Source: Symsagittifera roscoffensis
Lineage: Eukaryota; Xenacoelomorpha; Acoela; Convolutidae
Direction of reading: 5' to 3'
NCBI RefSeq assembly: GCF_963678635.1
Contig: NC_087069.1
Span: forward strand, 48,130,276 to 48,194,275
Length of the DNA: 64,000 bases
This document shows, piece after piece, positions 1 through 10,592 of the stretch. Each line of letters opens with the position of its first letter. Within the stretch, counting starts at the first letter, position 1. Both the position numbers and the translations under genes were made by a program. The notes below the pieces were generated by a model. That model saw only the letters and a list, made by a program, of their open reading frames with translations. It did no database searches and was not told the origin of the DNA.

Positions 1-72
1 GTTTATTGGCTCACAGGTCGCGTTTAGAAAAATTTTGGGGTTGGTGGCCAAAAATGGATGCATAAAGTAATA

Positions 73-91
73 CCAAAGGGGGACCCTTTGG
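73..91. repeat. Perfect 8-bp stem hairpin
   Basis: CCAAAGGG at 73-80 and CCCTTTGG at 84-91 are exact reverse complements around a 3-base loop. The hairpin lies directly before the first unit of the 302-bp tandem repeat and may mark its edge. It is not repeated before the second unit. No function is assigned. Confidence 0.6.
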
Positions 92-690
92 TTAATGAGG
101 GGGTCGAAACCCTGAGGAGGGGGGGGCGTCCCTGAGGGGGGATGTGACATCTTAAATGCAATATTAGATGTTTTCGAGGAATACACAACTTTCACAGTAA
201 CAATAAAAAAACAAGACTACTTAGAACATTGGAGTTGTACAAATTTGAAATATAGTGTTAGAGATACAATTCATTCATGAAATGTTTTTTGTCATAGTTG
301 ATAAGGTTAGACAAATCCCGAGTTGACCCAGAAAAAAAATCATTTAACACGAACTGAAGAAAAAGTTTTCCGTAACTTTTTTATTGCACAGAGTTAGTGA
401 GGGGGTCGAATCCCCGAGGGGGTGGGGGCGTCCCTGAGGGAGGATGTGACATATTAAACGCAATATTAGATATTTTTGAGGAATGCACAATTTTCTCAGT
501 AACATTAAAAAACAAGGCTACTTAGAACATTGGAGTTGTACAATTTTGAAACATAGTTTTAGAGATACAATTGATTCACGAATTTTTTTTTGTCATAGTT
601 GATAAGGTTAGACGAATCTCGAGTTGACCCAGAAAAAAATCATTTAATACGAACTGAAGAAAAAGTTTTCCGTAACTTTTTCCTTGCACC
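91..690. repeat. Two tandem ~302-bp units
   Basis: Unit 1 (about 91-390) and unit 2 (about 391-690) match over their whole length with few substitutions. Both open with a G-rich start (GGGGGTCGAA at 99 and 401), then share the GATGTGACAT block, the TAGAACATTGGAGTTGTACA block and the end AAAAGTTTTCCGTAACTTTT. The sequence GGGGGTCGAATCCCC in unit 2 looks like a tRNA T-arm with an RNA polymerase III B-box, but no A-box is seen at the normal spacing within the unit. No ORF is conserved between the units, so this is treated as a non-coding tandem repeat. Confidence 0.75.
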
Positions 691-1833
691 TTATTGAATA
701 GAGAAAACTGAAAAAGATGCCTATCAATAACTTGTTTGTCATATGAAGAAACTGTGTAACTGCCGCTTTTCATATAACCAAATTGAGTGTCTTGTTTCAC
801 TTTCTTTGGTTTATTTTACTTAAGTTCGTTCACTCCCATTAAGGAACAAATCTTGATTTCAATGGCACTTGAGATACGAGTATATTTAAAATCGTTCATC
901 ATAGCACCATAGCGTGACCTCCTACTCTTTGTATAAAAAAAACTAGTTTTTCAACTATGTTTTGAAAACATTTCACATCGAGTTTTTGACTGAAACTTTT
1001 CATGGTAAATTGTTTTTCTCTAAGTTTTTGGTAAAAAGTTCACGGCCGAAAAAAAAAGTTTCACTAAATTTTTTATTCGTTTTCAGAAAAACTATATAAA
1101 AAAACCTCGAGCACTAAAGTTTCAAAAATGAATTTCCGCATGCAAACAAAATTTGAATGGTTCATTTGAGTACATTACTGACTTGGCGCTCCAAAGTAGG
1201 TAATTTTCTTTGTCATTTTGAAGTGTTAAAATCATACTTTTTGTTACGCTGGAAAACTAGAAAATATGACGTCGTATATTTTTAATTCATAAAAACATTA
1301 ATCTTAGATTTTTATGACTATTAATAACCATTGGTTTAGCTCTTAATAAGGGGTGCAACGATGAAGATTTTCAGTTTTTTTGATGTTTTCGTTCATACAT
1401 AAATTGACAGAAAACAAAGATTCGCTTCCATGAACAGAGCTTTAGACATTTAAACATATGTGACAGATTTTTAGAGTTATGTGATAGATATTAAAGTTAC
1501 CACCATTTTTTTCAACGTTTGATTTTTCTGTTAGTAATAAAAACAAATTACTGTACAAATACAAACCGCAGTTCTATGCTTTGATGGATTTTAGTATAAT
1601 AAGTAATTCCTGAAAAATTATATAACAAAAAGGGAAAAAACTTTTACAACAGACAAAATTTTACAAATCTAGAAGAAAAAAATTAAATTAAGCTGTTCTG
1701 AAAATGTTTACATCACAATTTTTCTGCTCCCAAATTTTTTTGCAGACGAATAGAACGGATATGAGTCATTAATTTATCAACTCGCTGGTTCATACTTATC
1801 ATTAATTATAAATTTCGACCAAATATTTATTAA
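691..1833. other. AT-rich non-coding stretch upstream of sulfotransferase
   Basis: No gene is supported here. A strong 3' splice-site-like sequence, a T-rich tract followed by TTTGCAG, ends at about 1745, some 88 bases before the sulfotransferase ATG. It could be the acceptor for a 5' untranslated exon or for a spliced leader. That is inference from its position only. Confidence 0.4.
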
Positions 1834-4074
1834 ATGTTCGTTATGTCATTATATCCTCAAACATCGAAACAATTGTCGATTCTCTTTTTCATTTGTTTTG
1901 CTTTGGTAACCTTTACTTACTTGTACTCTGAAAGCAGTGGTACAAACACACTGGAGCAATTCCAGTTTTACCGTTTTTCATATACTTACCAACATAAATT
2001 GGCTCAAGCAGATGACAAGAATCAGATGCAGATACTACTTCTGACTTACATGCGATCAGGTCAAACGGGGATTCCAAATACTTAATTAACTCAACTTCAA
2101 ATATAAACATGGCGACTTAGATTTTTTAACAACAAAAATGCTTTTGAATTTTTAGAAAAAAAAACATTTTCTTTTGTTTTCAACTTCAAAAAATCTACCA
2201 CAAATCTTTTTTTCTTGGTTTGATTGTATTTTTTGTCGATAGTTTTTCTACATAATCAGCATTAAACAAAATGAAAAATCTGAGAAAAAAACGGTTCCCT
2301 ACGTTCTCAACTTCAAAATTTCAACTGTTCACAAGTGTACTAGAAATCTATTTTTTGGTTGACAGTGTTTTTGGTCTATCTTTTTTCTACTAATTCAGCT
2401 TTATTTACATTGAAAATTCTTAGAAAAAATAAACGCTTTTACCGCGTTTTCAAGAAAAAATCAAAGGGTTTCCTACGTTTTCAAATGCAAAAATTAATAG
2501 TTTATCAACAGTTTACTAGAAATCTATTTATTTGGTTAATAGCATTTTGCTCCATCTTTTTTCTACTAATTCAGCATTATTTAAATGAAAATGTTTAGAA
2601 AAATCAACGGGTTTCCTAGATTTTCTAATACAAAGTTTCAACTGTTTATCACCAGTGTACTGGAAATCTATTTTTTTGGCTGACAAAATTTTTTGGTCTA
2701 ACTTTTTTTTCACTTATTCAGCATTATTTAAATAGAAACTTCTTCGAAAAAATCAATGGTTTCCTACGTTTTCAAATACAAAAATTTTTCTGCTTGTCAT
2801 TATTTTTTGGCTTGATGTAATAGCTGATAATATATTTTCAGCATTATATACATTGAAAACTTTCCCTCTCGGAGACGTTTGAAAATGGACCATTTGGTGT
2901 AAATACGTTCTCTTAGACTTGATACTGGGTTAGAGTACAATTTTTTTTCGGATTATGAGGCTAAATTTTATTATGTTATTATGATTTAGAAAAAAATAAA
3001 GCTCATTTTGGAGGTCGCTAGATGAGCTCGGTCTCTTAATTTTAAATTACATCTGAAATCAAAAATTTACCTCATCTTTTCTTTTTTTTTCGAAAATGCC
3101 CTCATATGATACTCGATTGTTTTTCTTTGAAAAAAACTTTTAAACACCTACTTTTTAAAAGAAAGCAAGTTTAAACAAGCTGAACATTGAAACCCCCTGC
3201 TACAGGTTCCACATTGCTTGGTGACGTTTTGAGCAAAATAGAAAATTCTTACTATTTTTATGAGCCCTTCCGGTTAATCCAGCAATATCTCAACGCAAGC
3301 CAAATTTCTTCTTCAGATGAACTCTTCAAGAAAATTACGGACGATTGGACTGCTAAGTTATTCAATTGTAATTTGAACCAAACAATTTTCAACGTAACTT
3401 TCACCCAGAATATCACAACAAAGTTTTCGAGATTTCTAACAGAAGGTATGCTTAGTCATTCAGGTATTTCTAATCCGTGGATTGATCAATTCAATCGAAA
3501 CGACACGATAGTTCTAAACGAAGAACAAAAATGCAAAAAATCGAATTTTTTAATTTTAAAAACGATTCGAGTTTCAAATTTGGAACGAACATGGAAAGTA
3601 ATGCGCAACTTCAAAAATATGAAGATTATTCATTTATTAAGAGATCCGCGAGCACGTCAAAATTCTCAGAAGAAATTAGGCTTTTATCAAAATTCAACCA
3701 AAGTTTGCAAAAACTGTGCAAACAATTTGGAAATTGCCAGAAAACTTACCAACGAAGACAACAAATTTGCAATTAATTATTTCGAATTTATTTATGAGAA
3801 ATTAGCAGTCGATTCTATTTCTTACATGGAAAATATGGTATCTAACTTCTTGAAAATTTCAATTAGTGAAGAACTGAAGAACTTTATAGCCAATATCACG
3901 ACGGCTTCAACCAGCACCCAAAACGAAAAACTACCCTCTTTTCTTGCAACCAGTCGGAACATTTCGACAATTTCGTCCAAATGGAGAGTTCAACTGAGTG
4001 CTGAGCTCAGAAATGAGACCGAAAATAATCCGCTCTGCCAGAAGATAATGGATTTGGTCGGATATGAAAACTAG
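1834..4074 (+). CDS. Golgi carbohydrate sulfotransferase, two exons
   Basis: Exon 1 is 1834-2059 and exon 2 is 3206-4074, giving 364 residues. The intron (2060-3205) begins GTCAAA and ends CTACAG, phase 1. Residues 14-31 form one hydrophobic segment after a short N-terminus, the type II signal anchor expected of Golgi enzymes. The splice joins TYMRS to GSTLLGD and so rebuilds the 5'-phosphosulfate loop of PAPS sulfotransferases at about residues 74-80. The 3'-phosphate motif HLLRDPRA is at 218-225, with Ser229 following. The C-terminus has W, C and GY residues typical of the CHST/GlcNAc-6-O-sulfotransferase group. Length and order fit that family, which transfers sulfate from PAPS to glycans. 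Several NxS/T sites suit a lumenal domain. The acceptor sugar cannot be read from sequence, and no obvious AATAAA follows the stop. Confidence 0.85.
2195..2860. repeat. Degenerate ~145-bp tandem repeats inside sulfotransferase intron
   Basis: At least four imperfect units lie in tandem, starting near 2200, 2340, 2514 and 2659, with a partial fifth to about 2860. Shared blocks in order are AGAAATCTATTT, TTGGTCTATCTTTTTTCTAC, TTCAGCATTATTTAAAT, TTTCCTACGTTTTCAAAT and TTCAACTGTTTATCA. They account for most of the 1.15-kb intron, so the intron appears to have grown by tandem duplication. Short open frames across the repeats differ between units and are not genes. Confidence 0.7.
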
Positions 4075-4146
4075 TTTCATCCGGTTGCATTATTATTTGA
4101 AACTGAAATGCATACTAAGTTATTGATGTATATTTTTTATGTCATA

Positions 4147-4675
4147 GTTCCGACTTTCGATACGAAAGTAACGGAATATTTGTGCTCGGGATAGGTTTTT
4201 TTTTTCTTCAGACAATCTTCGACTTTTTAACTAGCCATTTTTGACGGAATTTTTTTTATGTCATTCAAAAGGTATTGTTGCCCTGAGCTCAAATTTGAAA
4301 AGATTTTTCACCTGTGGTATTTTTCGTACAGTTTTGGGGGTTTAAATGTTGCCATTTTGGCCAATTTGGGACAATTAACGCGCGATATAATTCGCGCTAT
4401 TAACGCGTAAGCGGAGATTTAATCCGTCTTAAAAATCGTTCCAATTTGGTTCATAGAAGCTTATTTGTCTTAACTGATTTGTTACAAGGAGCAGAATCTA
4501 TCCTTTTGTTCTTTATATGGCGTGTGGGGGGATGATTTTCATAAAAAATTTCAAATTTTACAAAAAAAAATTATATTTTATTTTATTACATTTAATTTTT
4601 TAGGTTATTACTGCTCATTAAACCTTAAAAGACAGTCGGAACATTCAGTGCTTTGCCCTGATACGAGCAGTCTTG
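4147..4675 (+). mobile_element. Helentron/HINE-like element, copy A
   Basis: This is a full-length copy of a ~530-bp family seen seven times here. The 5' end has GTTCCGACT, followed at once by the hairpin TTTCGATACGAAA. Near the 3' end is the reverse complement of the 5' motif (AGTCGGAAC), then a short hairpin and the tail GAGCAGTCTTG. Internally it has GCGCGATATAATTCGCGC, another hairpin, in an otherwise AT-rich body. Subterminal inverted repeats, terminal hairpins and no protein match non-autonomous Helitron2/Helentron (HINE) elements. In this copy the 3' subTIR reads CAGTCGGAAC and the final hairpin stem is weakened (CAGTGCTTTGCCCTG). Confidence 0.6.
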
Positions 4676-4738
4676 CTCATTTTTTAAACTTGAATTATTT
4701 TGGTCTTGGCCAGTTTTCCCGATCAGCATCTTGTTTTT

Positions 4739-5266
4739 GTTCCGACTTTCGATACGAAAGTAACGGAATATTTGTGCTCGGGGTGGATTTTTTTTTCTTC
4801 AGACGAATTTCGACTTTTTAACTAGCCATTTTTGACAGAATTTTTTAATACCATTCAAAAAGTAATGTTGTCCTGAGCTCCAATTGGAAAAGATATTTCA
4901 CCTGTGATCATTTTTCGAAAAGTTACGGGGGTTTAAAGATTGCCATTTTGGCCAATTTGGGACAATTAACGCGCGATATATTTCGCGCTATTAACGCGTA
5001 AGCGGAGAGTTAATCCGTCTTAGAAGTTGTTTAAAATTGGATAAAAGAAGCTTATTTGCCATAATTGGTTTGTTACAAGGAGTGAAGATTATCCTTTTGT
5101 ACTTTATATGGCGTGTGGGGAGATGATTTTCAAAAAAATTTCAAATTTTAGAAAAAAAATTTTTTTTTTGTTTTGTTTTATTGAATTTTTCAATGTTATT
5201 ACTGCTCCATAAACCTTAAAAGGCAGTTGGAACATTCAGGGCTTTGTTCTGGTACGAGCAGTCTTG
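4739..5266 (+). mobile_element. Helentron/HINE-like element, copy B
   Basis: The second copy has the same orientation as copy A and lies only 63 bp downstream, so the two form a head-to-tail pair, an arrangement also known for rolling-circle elements. It carries the GTTCCGACT start and TTTCGATACGAAA hairpin. The 3' subTIR is mutated (AGTTGGAAC), the final hairpin is degraded (CAGGGCTTTGTTCTGG) and the tail GAGCAGTCTTG is intact. It has no protein of its own. Confidence 0.6.
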
Positions 5267-6210
5267 TTAGCTTTTAGATTTTATTGGAATTCCACCACTT
5301 TTTCAGAAAAGTATAGAACGAGAAACAAAAAAATTTTGTTTTGTTTTTTTGACGACTTACTGAGAGTAATTTTATTTCAATGATTTCGAGTGCAGTGAGT
5401 TAGTTTGTTTGCAAATCTTCTTTGAAATAATCTGTATGGTATTTTTTTTTCAAAAATAACGAAGCGTTAACAACGTTTCAATTTAAATGGCAGTTGCAAT
5501 AAGAATGTTTAACATTATCACTCAGATTAACAGATGTTTTACAAGTAAGCAAAACGATTAATACGAGTTCTTGCACAGCTCAAACTCTTTTTTTCCACTG
5601 GAATCTACAAAACAAGACAAGATAAATAAGAGCAAGAACAAAAGTTCTTAACTTTGCATGCTTTAAAAAACTGCTTATTCCCAAATTCCGAACCCTTCCT
5701 TCATAAATTATCAAAAAAAAAAAATCCGAAAATTAAACAGCAGTTTGCTGTGAAATATATTCTTCCAACCTGCTCGCTGCTCACAGTCACAAGTATTTTT
5801 GCAGTCTTTCTGTTTGTCTTTCAATTCAACGTTTTTTTCATAGTTGTGTTACGTGTTATTGTGTTTAAACGCATGATATCACGATGATAACTATAAGGAT
5901 AAATCTAATCATAATAGTTAGTTTATTCAATACTTTATGGCAATCACAAATTGGTGTTCCAGAATTTCAAAGTTCGTTAATTTATGGACTATTTATGACT
6001 AAATCAGTGATGTAAAATATGACAAACAATTATGCTCAAATTTGTTATGGTGTTCATCATGACAAGTTTCATTGTATTATGACAACGTGAAAACAATTTT
6101 CAAAATTGAAATTAAAATATGAAAAACCAGCTAAAGTTTTTTCATGAATGTTTTGTGTTTGATCTGCTCTTTTTTATAAATTACCAGCTTATACTATCCA
6201 AACAAACAGT
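5267..6210. other. AT-rich non-coding stretch
   Basis: No gene, RNA or clear repeat is supported. A short frame near 5654-5887 is rich in hydrophobic residues but has no splice context or family resemblance. Confidence 0.4.
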
Positions 6211-6408
6211 GGCTCTTTTTTCTTTCACCTTCCATCTGCAAAATTTAACAAGTGAAATTTTTTTTCACCTCATCTGAATGTTGGTAAAATTGGCATGTGA
6301 ACTATTTAGGCCATGACAAACATATTTGGTCTTCAAGTTTAACCTTGTATAACTCTTCGTTACATCATAAAAATGATGCTTATGGGAGGTGGGGGTGGAA
6401 AAAGAGCC
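6211..6408. mobile_element. MITE, GGCTCTTTT family, complete copy with 8-bp TSD
   Basis: A 198-bp element with terminal inverted repeats: GGCTCTTTTTT at the left and GGAAAAAGAGCC at the right, with a pyrimidine-rich then purine-rich subterminal zone. It is flanked by CAAACAGT (6203-6210) and CAAACAAT (6409-6416), an 8-bp target duplication with one change. It is too short to encode a transposase. An 8-bp duplication is known for the hAT, P and Merlin superfamilies, and the termini alone do not decide between them. Confidence 0.75.
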
Positions 6409-7897
6409 CAAACAATAGATAATTTCTGAACACATGTTTCTTAAATTGGGTTAGGTAAAGACTGTAAAATTGATCAATAAATGCTTAAAATCTCACCAGA
6501 ATTAATATTAAGTTTGCAAAATTTGAATAGAAAGCTTCACCTTAAAGTAGATCAAAAAGTTAGGCCACAACAATCTATAATCATTGACTCATCCCAACAG
6601 AGTTCGAAAAGAGAAAACTTCTAAAGGCTTTTAAAACTGTAGAAGTTACGTTCTTCAAGGCTATGAACTAATTTGCAGGAAATCGAGGATTTTCAGATGT
6701 TTTTTTTTGCTCTTTTCGTGTTTGTCTCGATACGTTTCAAAATTTCAAATTTTTAGGTTGTTCTAAGTGTAATTACGACTAATTACAATTTTAAAATCAG
6801 TAAGTTATGATGTAAGCTTACGCAAGATTGAATCTGTTTATAATTGCTAGTTTGTTCAACATGACTTTATCAAAATAGTGTTTCAAAATTGAAATTCAAA
6901 TTTTGTTATAGTTTTGTTTATAGTTTTTATCTTAATTTGAGTAAATGTGGATCAAAAACTTCCATGAATGACTTTTTGTAAAGTTATATTATGGTCTTGT
7001 TTTTCTCAAATCAAGATGCACCTTATAAACCTTTCAAAATTTTTCGAAAAAAATTTCAACATGGTCATAATGAACTGATACTTGGCATGGTGAACAAACT
7101 ATTGTGAACATACTTGTTGTTCATAATTTATATGGTAGCAATGCTCCTAGCTATAGTAACAAGATAAACCACTTGAGTTTTGCGTGGGGGTAGATTGGGA
7201 TTGTCAAAATAGTTACAATTTTTAGTCATATTTAAGCATCATTTTTGGCTAAGTTTAACAGCACAAAAAAAACGCTTTTAAAATTTCATGTTAGACCTGC
7301 ACATGACTCAGACCAATTTGAGTTTTAAATTGATATAAATTGATCATATATGTCATGAAAATCAGTTTTCGGGTCCCATTTAGATACGTAAATCGATTTA
7401 GATTGGGTTTAATGGACTATCATAGTTTAATAGAATATATTGATTTTTTTGCGTCTCTTTTTAATTGACTTTTTTAAGAGAAATTTTCAATGCAATACTT
7501 TGGTTTGATGATGTTTTGAGTGACTTTGAAAGGAAAGTTAATTACTGAAAAGAATTATAAGACATTGTTTTCAGGTATAACTATAGTTTTTTTGCTCTCT
7601 AGATATGGGTGCGATAATGTTGCAGGACTCTAAAGCCCTAAAAGGTGCAAAAATTCATGGCTGATGTTTGACGACGATACCCAGATGTTGAAACACTTAA
7701 GTGGAAAATGAGCATAAATTATGGCTTCAAAATTTTCATTGAATGTCACGTATTTGCGATATCGCAAACAGCGTGAAAATGCGCTCATGATAGTTTTATC
7801 AGCATGTGTAACTTTTTAAATGTTGGCTCGCTGTCGCCAATTTTGCAAAAACTAAACAATCAAGGTTGCTTCTAAACATTTATAGCAAATCATTATT
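6409..7897. other. AT-rich non-coding stretch
   Basis: I see no supported gene in this 1.5 kb. Short similarities to the adjoining MITE family (for example AAGTTACGTTCTTCAAGG near 6645) may be remnants, but no termini can be paired. Confidence 0.4.
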
Positions 7898-8419
7898 GTT
7901 CCGACTTTCGATACGAAAGTAACGGAAAATTTGTGATCCGGGTGGGTTTTTTTTTCTTCAGACAAATTTCGACTTTTTAACTAGCCATTTTTGACAGAAT
8001 TTTTTTTATATCATTCAAAAGGTATTGTTGTCTTGAGCTTAAATTTGAAAAGATATTTCACCTGTGATCATTTTTCGTAAAGTTATGAGGGTTTAAATAT
8101 TGCCATTTTGGGCATTTTGACCAATTTGGGACAATTAACGCGCGATATAATTCGCGCTATTAACGCATAAGCGGAGATTAATCCGTCTTATAAATCGTTC
8201 CAAATTGGTTGAACGAAGCTTATTTGCCATAATTGATTTGTTACAAGGAACGAAATTTCTCTTTTTGCATTTTAAATGCGTGTGGGGGGATGATTTTCAT
8301 AAAAAATTTCAAATTTTAGAAAAAAAAATTTTCTTTTTATTTTATTTCATTTAATTTTTTTTTATGTTATTACTGTTGCTCCATAAACCTTAAAAGGCAG
8401 TCGGAACATTCAGGTCTTG
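7898..8419 (+). mobile_element. Helentron/HINE-like element, copy C, 3' hairpin lost
   Basis: The 5' end (GTTCCGACT plus TTTCGATACGAAA) and the body are present, including TTAACGCGCGATATAATTCG. At the 3' end the sequence passes from AGTCGGAACATTCAG straight to GTCTTG, so the terminal hairpin and the ATACGAGCA spacer are deleted. It is a useful internal control for which end parts are conserved in other copies. Confidence 0.6.
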
Positions 8420-8529
8420 TTCATGTTTGGGGGAAGTGGAAAAGAGCCTGAAATTGTTATAAGAAACGTTTTAATGTAGCGAATTTTGGTCAAACCCGAT
8501 GTGTGTGTTATGTTTAAATTACAGTCTTA

Positions 8530-8971
8530 TGCTCTTTTGCACTCCCCTCCCGTGTTTTAATTTTTCCATCTTCTCAGTTAATTGTCTAACGTTTCAATGG
8601 CTCTTTTTCCTTCCCCCCCACCTCACACGAGCATCAATTTTACGGTATAACGAGTGGTTTTACAAGGTTAATTATGAAGACTAAATATGTTTGCCATGGC
8701 TTTATTAGTCCGTATGCCAACTTTCAAAACAACCGAATAATGTGAACAAACTTTACATTTGTAAAATGTTGCAGGTGGGGGGGGGGGAGGAAAAAGAGCC
8801 GTTTCAATATGGCTGAATGCGTGCGTGATGTTACGATGTAATGAATAAAGATTAAATATATTCTCAATTGCTAGTTTGATCACCACAAATTTTAGTTACA
8901 ATGTGACTGACAACCTAAATAAGTTTTTTCAAAACTGAAAATCACATGGGGGGGGGGAATGGAAAAGAGTC
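8530..8971. mobile_element. MITE, GGCTCTTTT family, split by a nested sibling
   Basis: The left end TGCTCTTTTGCACTCCCC and right end GGGGAATGGAAAAGAGTC are diverged forms of the family terminal repeat. Flanks CAGTCTTA (8522-8529) and TAATCTTA (8972-8979) look like an 8-bp target duplication with two transitions. Removing the nested copy at 8599-8800 and one of its target repeats leaves about 230 bp, the normal size for the family. Its right half (ATGGCTGAATGCGTG onward) resembles the right half of the element at 10593-11024. Confidence 0.6.
8599..8800. mobile_element. MITE, GGCTCTTTT family, nested, perfect 8-bp TSD
   Basis: A 202-bp element beginning GGCTCTTTTTCCTTCCCCCC and ending GGGAGGAAAAAGAGCC. 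It is flanked on both sides by GTTTCAAT (8591-8598 and 8801-8808), an exact 8-bp target duplication. It lies inside an older member of the same family. Its internal sequence matches the element at 11049-11247 (GAGTGGTTTTA, GAAGACTAAATATGTTTG). Confidence 0.85.
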
Positions 8972-9044
8972 TAATCTTACGCAAACACTCATTGTGTAAT
9001 TTTGCGTAAGACTGTAATTTAGGCATTTTTCTTCTTTATATCAC

Positions 9045-9936
9045 CTGCAGGAGGGTGGGCTGAAGTTCCAGGTATCGCCTCCCATGTGTTTCCTTGATTG
9101 GCAGTGGCTTGTTGACCTGCATTAAGAGAAACAACTAAATCAGGCTCTTTTCCAGTTTCCCCCTTTCAAAATACCGAGTTTTATGTTTGTTTTACGTGTT
9201 ATTACAGCTAAATGCTTGATGTTACGCTGTAAAGTATAAGATCACGCATTTAGCTGTCTTTTCCACTCTCATCGTCTTATTCGGATTTCAGTTTGGAAAG
9301 TTCGAAAAGGATGGTTCGACGGTGTAGTCATTTCAAACAGGCTTTCCTAAATCTGAAAAACTTCTGAAAAGGGATACTGGAAAAGAAGCGTCATACCAAG
9401 GTGCTTTAATTTCGAATCGTTATCCCTCTGTCAAGTCGTTCTCAATTGACCAAAAACTTTTCCACAGTTTCATAGTGTTCAAAGTTGTTCCCAGATTTTT
9501 TTAAAATCTCTCTCAAACAGTCATTTTTTTTTAAAACTGTACCTGCTGAATTGACAGACAGATGGCCCATTTGCTGGATCATCTGATAGGTGGCCTCGTC
9601 ATGTCCAGTGAATTCAATGTCTGGATCGTCATGAATCCCAGAGGGCCGGTCGAACCGACTGGTATCTGTATCAACCGAGGTCAGGTCGGCTCTTTTTCCA
9701 TTTCAACGAGTTTTAATCTCATTTATCTATTAGATATGCGAATATATTAAAAAACGAATTTCATCAAGTTTACAAACAAAATACACGTTGTATGTTAAAA
9801 ATTTTCGAGAGAGGTAGATAAGCTGGAAAAATTTCCTGAAACCCAGTAGACGTTTCGTCGGTTCCTCGGCCTGTTTCTCCCCGATCGTCTGCCACCCCTG
9901 CCCCCAGCCCGACCTCCTACCCCGCCCCCTCTCCAT
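9045..9936 (-). CDS. Unidentified spliced gene (three exons seen, 3' end not found)
   Basis: Exon b, 9543-9689, encodes DTDTSRFDRPSGIHDDPDIE and onward to QMIQQMGHLSVNSA. Its donor is TCAGCAG/GTACAG. Exon c, 9045-9116, has acceptor TTAATGCAG and donor CCTGCAG/GTGATA and encodes QQATANQGNTWEAIPGTSAH and PPA. Both junctions are phase 1 and stay open when joined, and these exons are much richer in G and C than their surroundings. A likely first exon at 9843-9936 (donor CTACTGG/GTTTCA, phase 1) would start MERGRGRRSGWGQGW and run in frame into exon b. Another frame of the same exon gives a Gly/Arg-rich peptide, so the N-terminus is uncertain. The acceptor of exon b falls inside a MITE terminal repeat. 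I do not recognise the family; the N-terminus is basic and Gly/Arg/Trp-rich, the rest polar. Confidence 0.5.
9143..9236. mobile_element. MITE fragment, GGCTCTTTT family
   Basis: GGCTCTTTTCCAGTTTCCCC and the following CTTTCAAAATACCGAGTTTTA match, in reverse complement, the right end of the complete element at 10634-10834. Similarity fades after about 9236 and no second terminus or target duplication can be paired. The fragment sits in the intron between the two best exons of the minus-strand gene, 26 bp from an acceptor site. Confidence 0.55.
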
Positions 9937-10253
9937 CCACCCCCAGCTGTCGCCATTTTATAAAGTGTCGGTTTAGTTTTTTTACTTACAGTTTTTGGTT
10001 AAATTTTCAGTAAAATGATCAGTTAGTTAATGATATTAAAAATCAAAAATTTGTTTTATACTTCACTCTTGGTTTCAAATTCGATGACTTCTTTTAAAAA
10101 TAAAAAAGAAAAACTCCTAATGAATCATTTTGGACTTAGTTTTTCGAATTTGGGTAATAAGCACGTGCTCGCGGGGTCGATTTGTAAATACGTGAAAACC
10201 TTCTTTTAACACTACTGTCGCAATCGAAAGTATATCTTCGTGAAACACTTTTG

Positions 10254-10560
10254 GGCTTCTTTTTCCATTTACCCCACCTCGCATGAGCATAGGTTTTATG
10301 GCCAAAAAGGTATTTTACAAGGTTAAAAATGAAAATCAAGTATGTTCGGCGAAGACTAATGAGAGCTATTTTTCCTTTCAAAAAAGCGCCCCCCCCCCCC
10401 ACATGCAAAATTTTACAACTAAATCTGTTGATCACTTTGTCCGATCGTTATTGAACTTGACAGGCAGACTATTTAGGCCATGATAGACAAATTTGGTTTG
10501 AATATCCAACCTCGTAAAACCTTTCGCTACGCCACAAAATGGGGGGAGGGGGATTTTTAA
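10254..10560. mobile_element. Two degenerate MITE copies, GGCTCTTTT family
   Basis: From 10254, GGCTTCTTTTTCCATTTACC and the following ACCTCGCATGAGCAT and TTTTACAAGGTTA match the left half of the element at 8599-8800. From about 10363 a second copy begins with a decayed terminus (GAGCTATTTTTCC) and shares GCAAAATTTTAC, ACTATTTAGGCCATGA and the AACCTCGTAAAAC region with the element at 6211-6408, ending in a G-rich block near 10560. The boundaries are approximate. Confidence 0.45.
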
Positions 10561-10592
10561 TGAGACGCATATTAATTGTCATAACAATCGGG

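Noticed and set aside
7..17. A-box-like TGGCTCACAGG upstream of the 302-bp repeat
   Set aside because: It is about 80 bp from the B-box-like sequence and is not repeated before unit 2, so it is probably chance.
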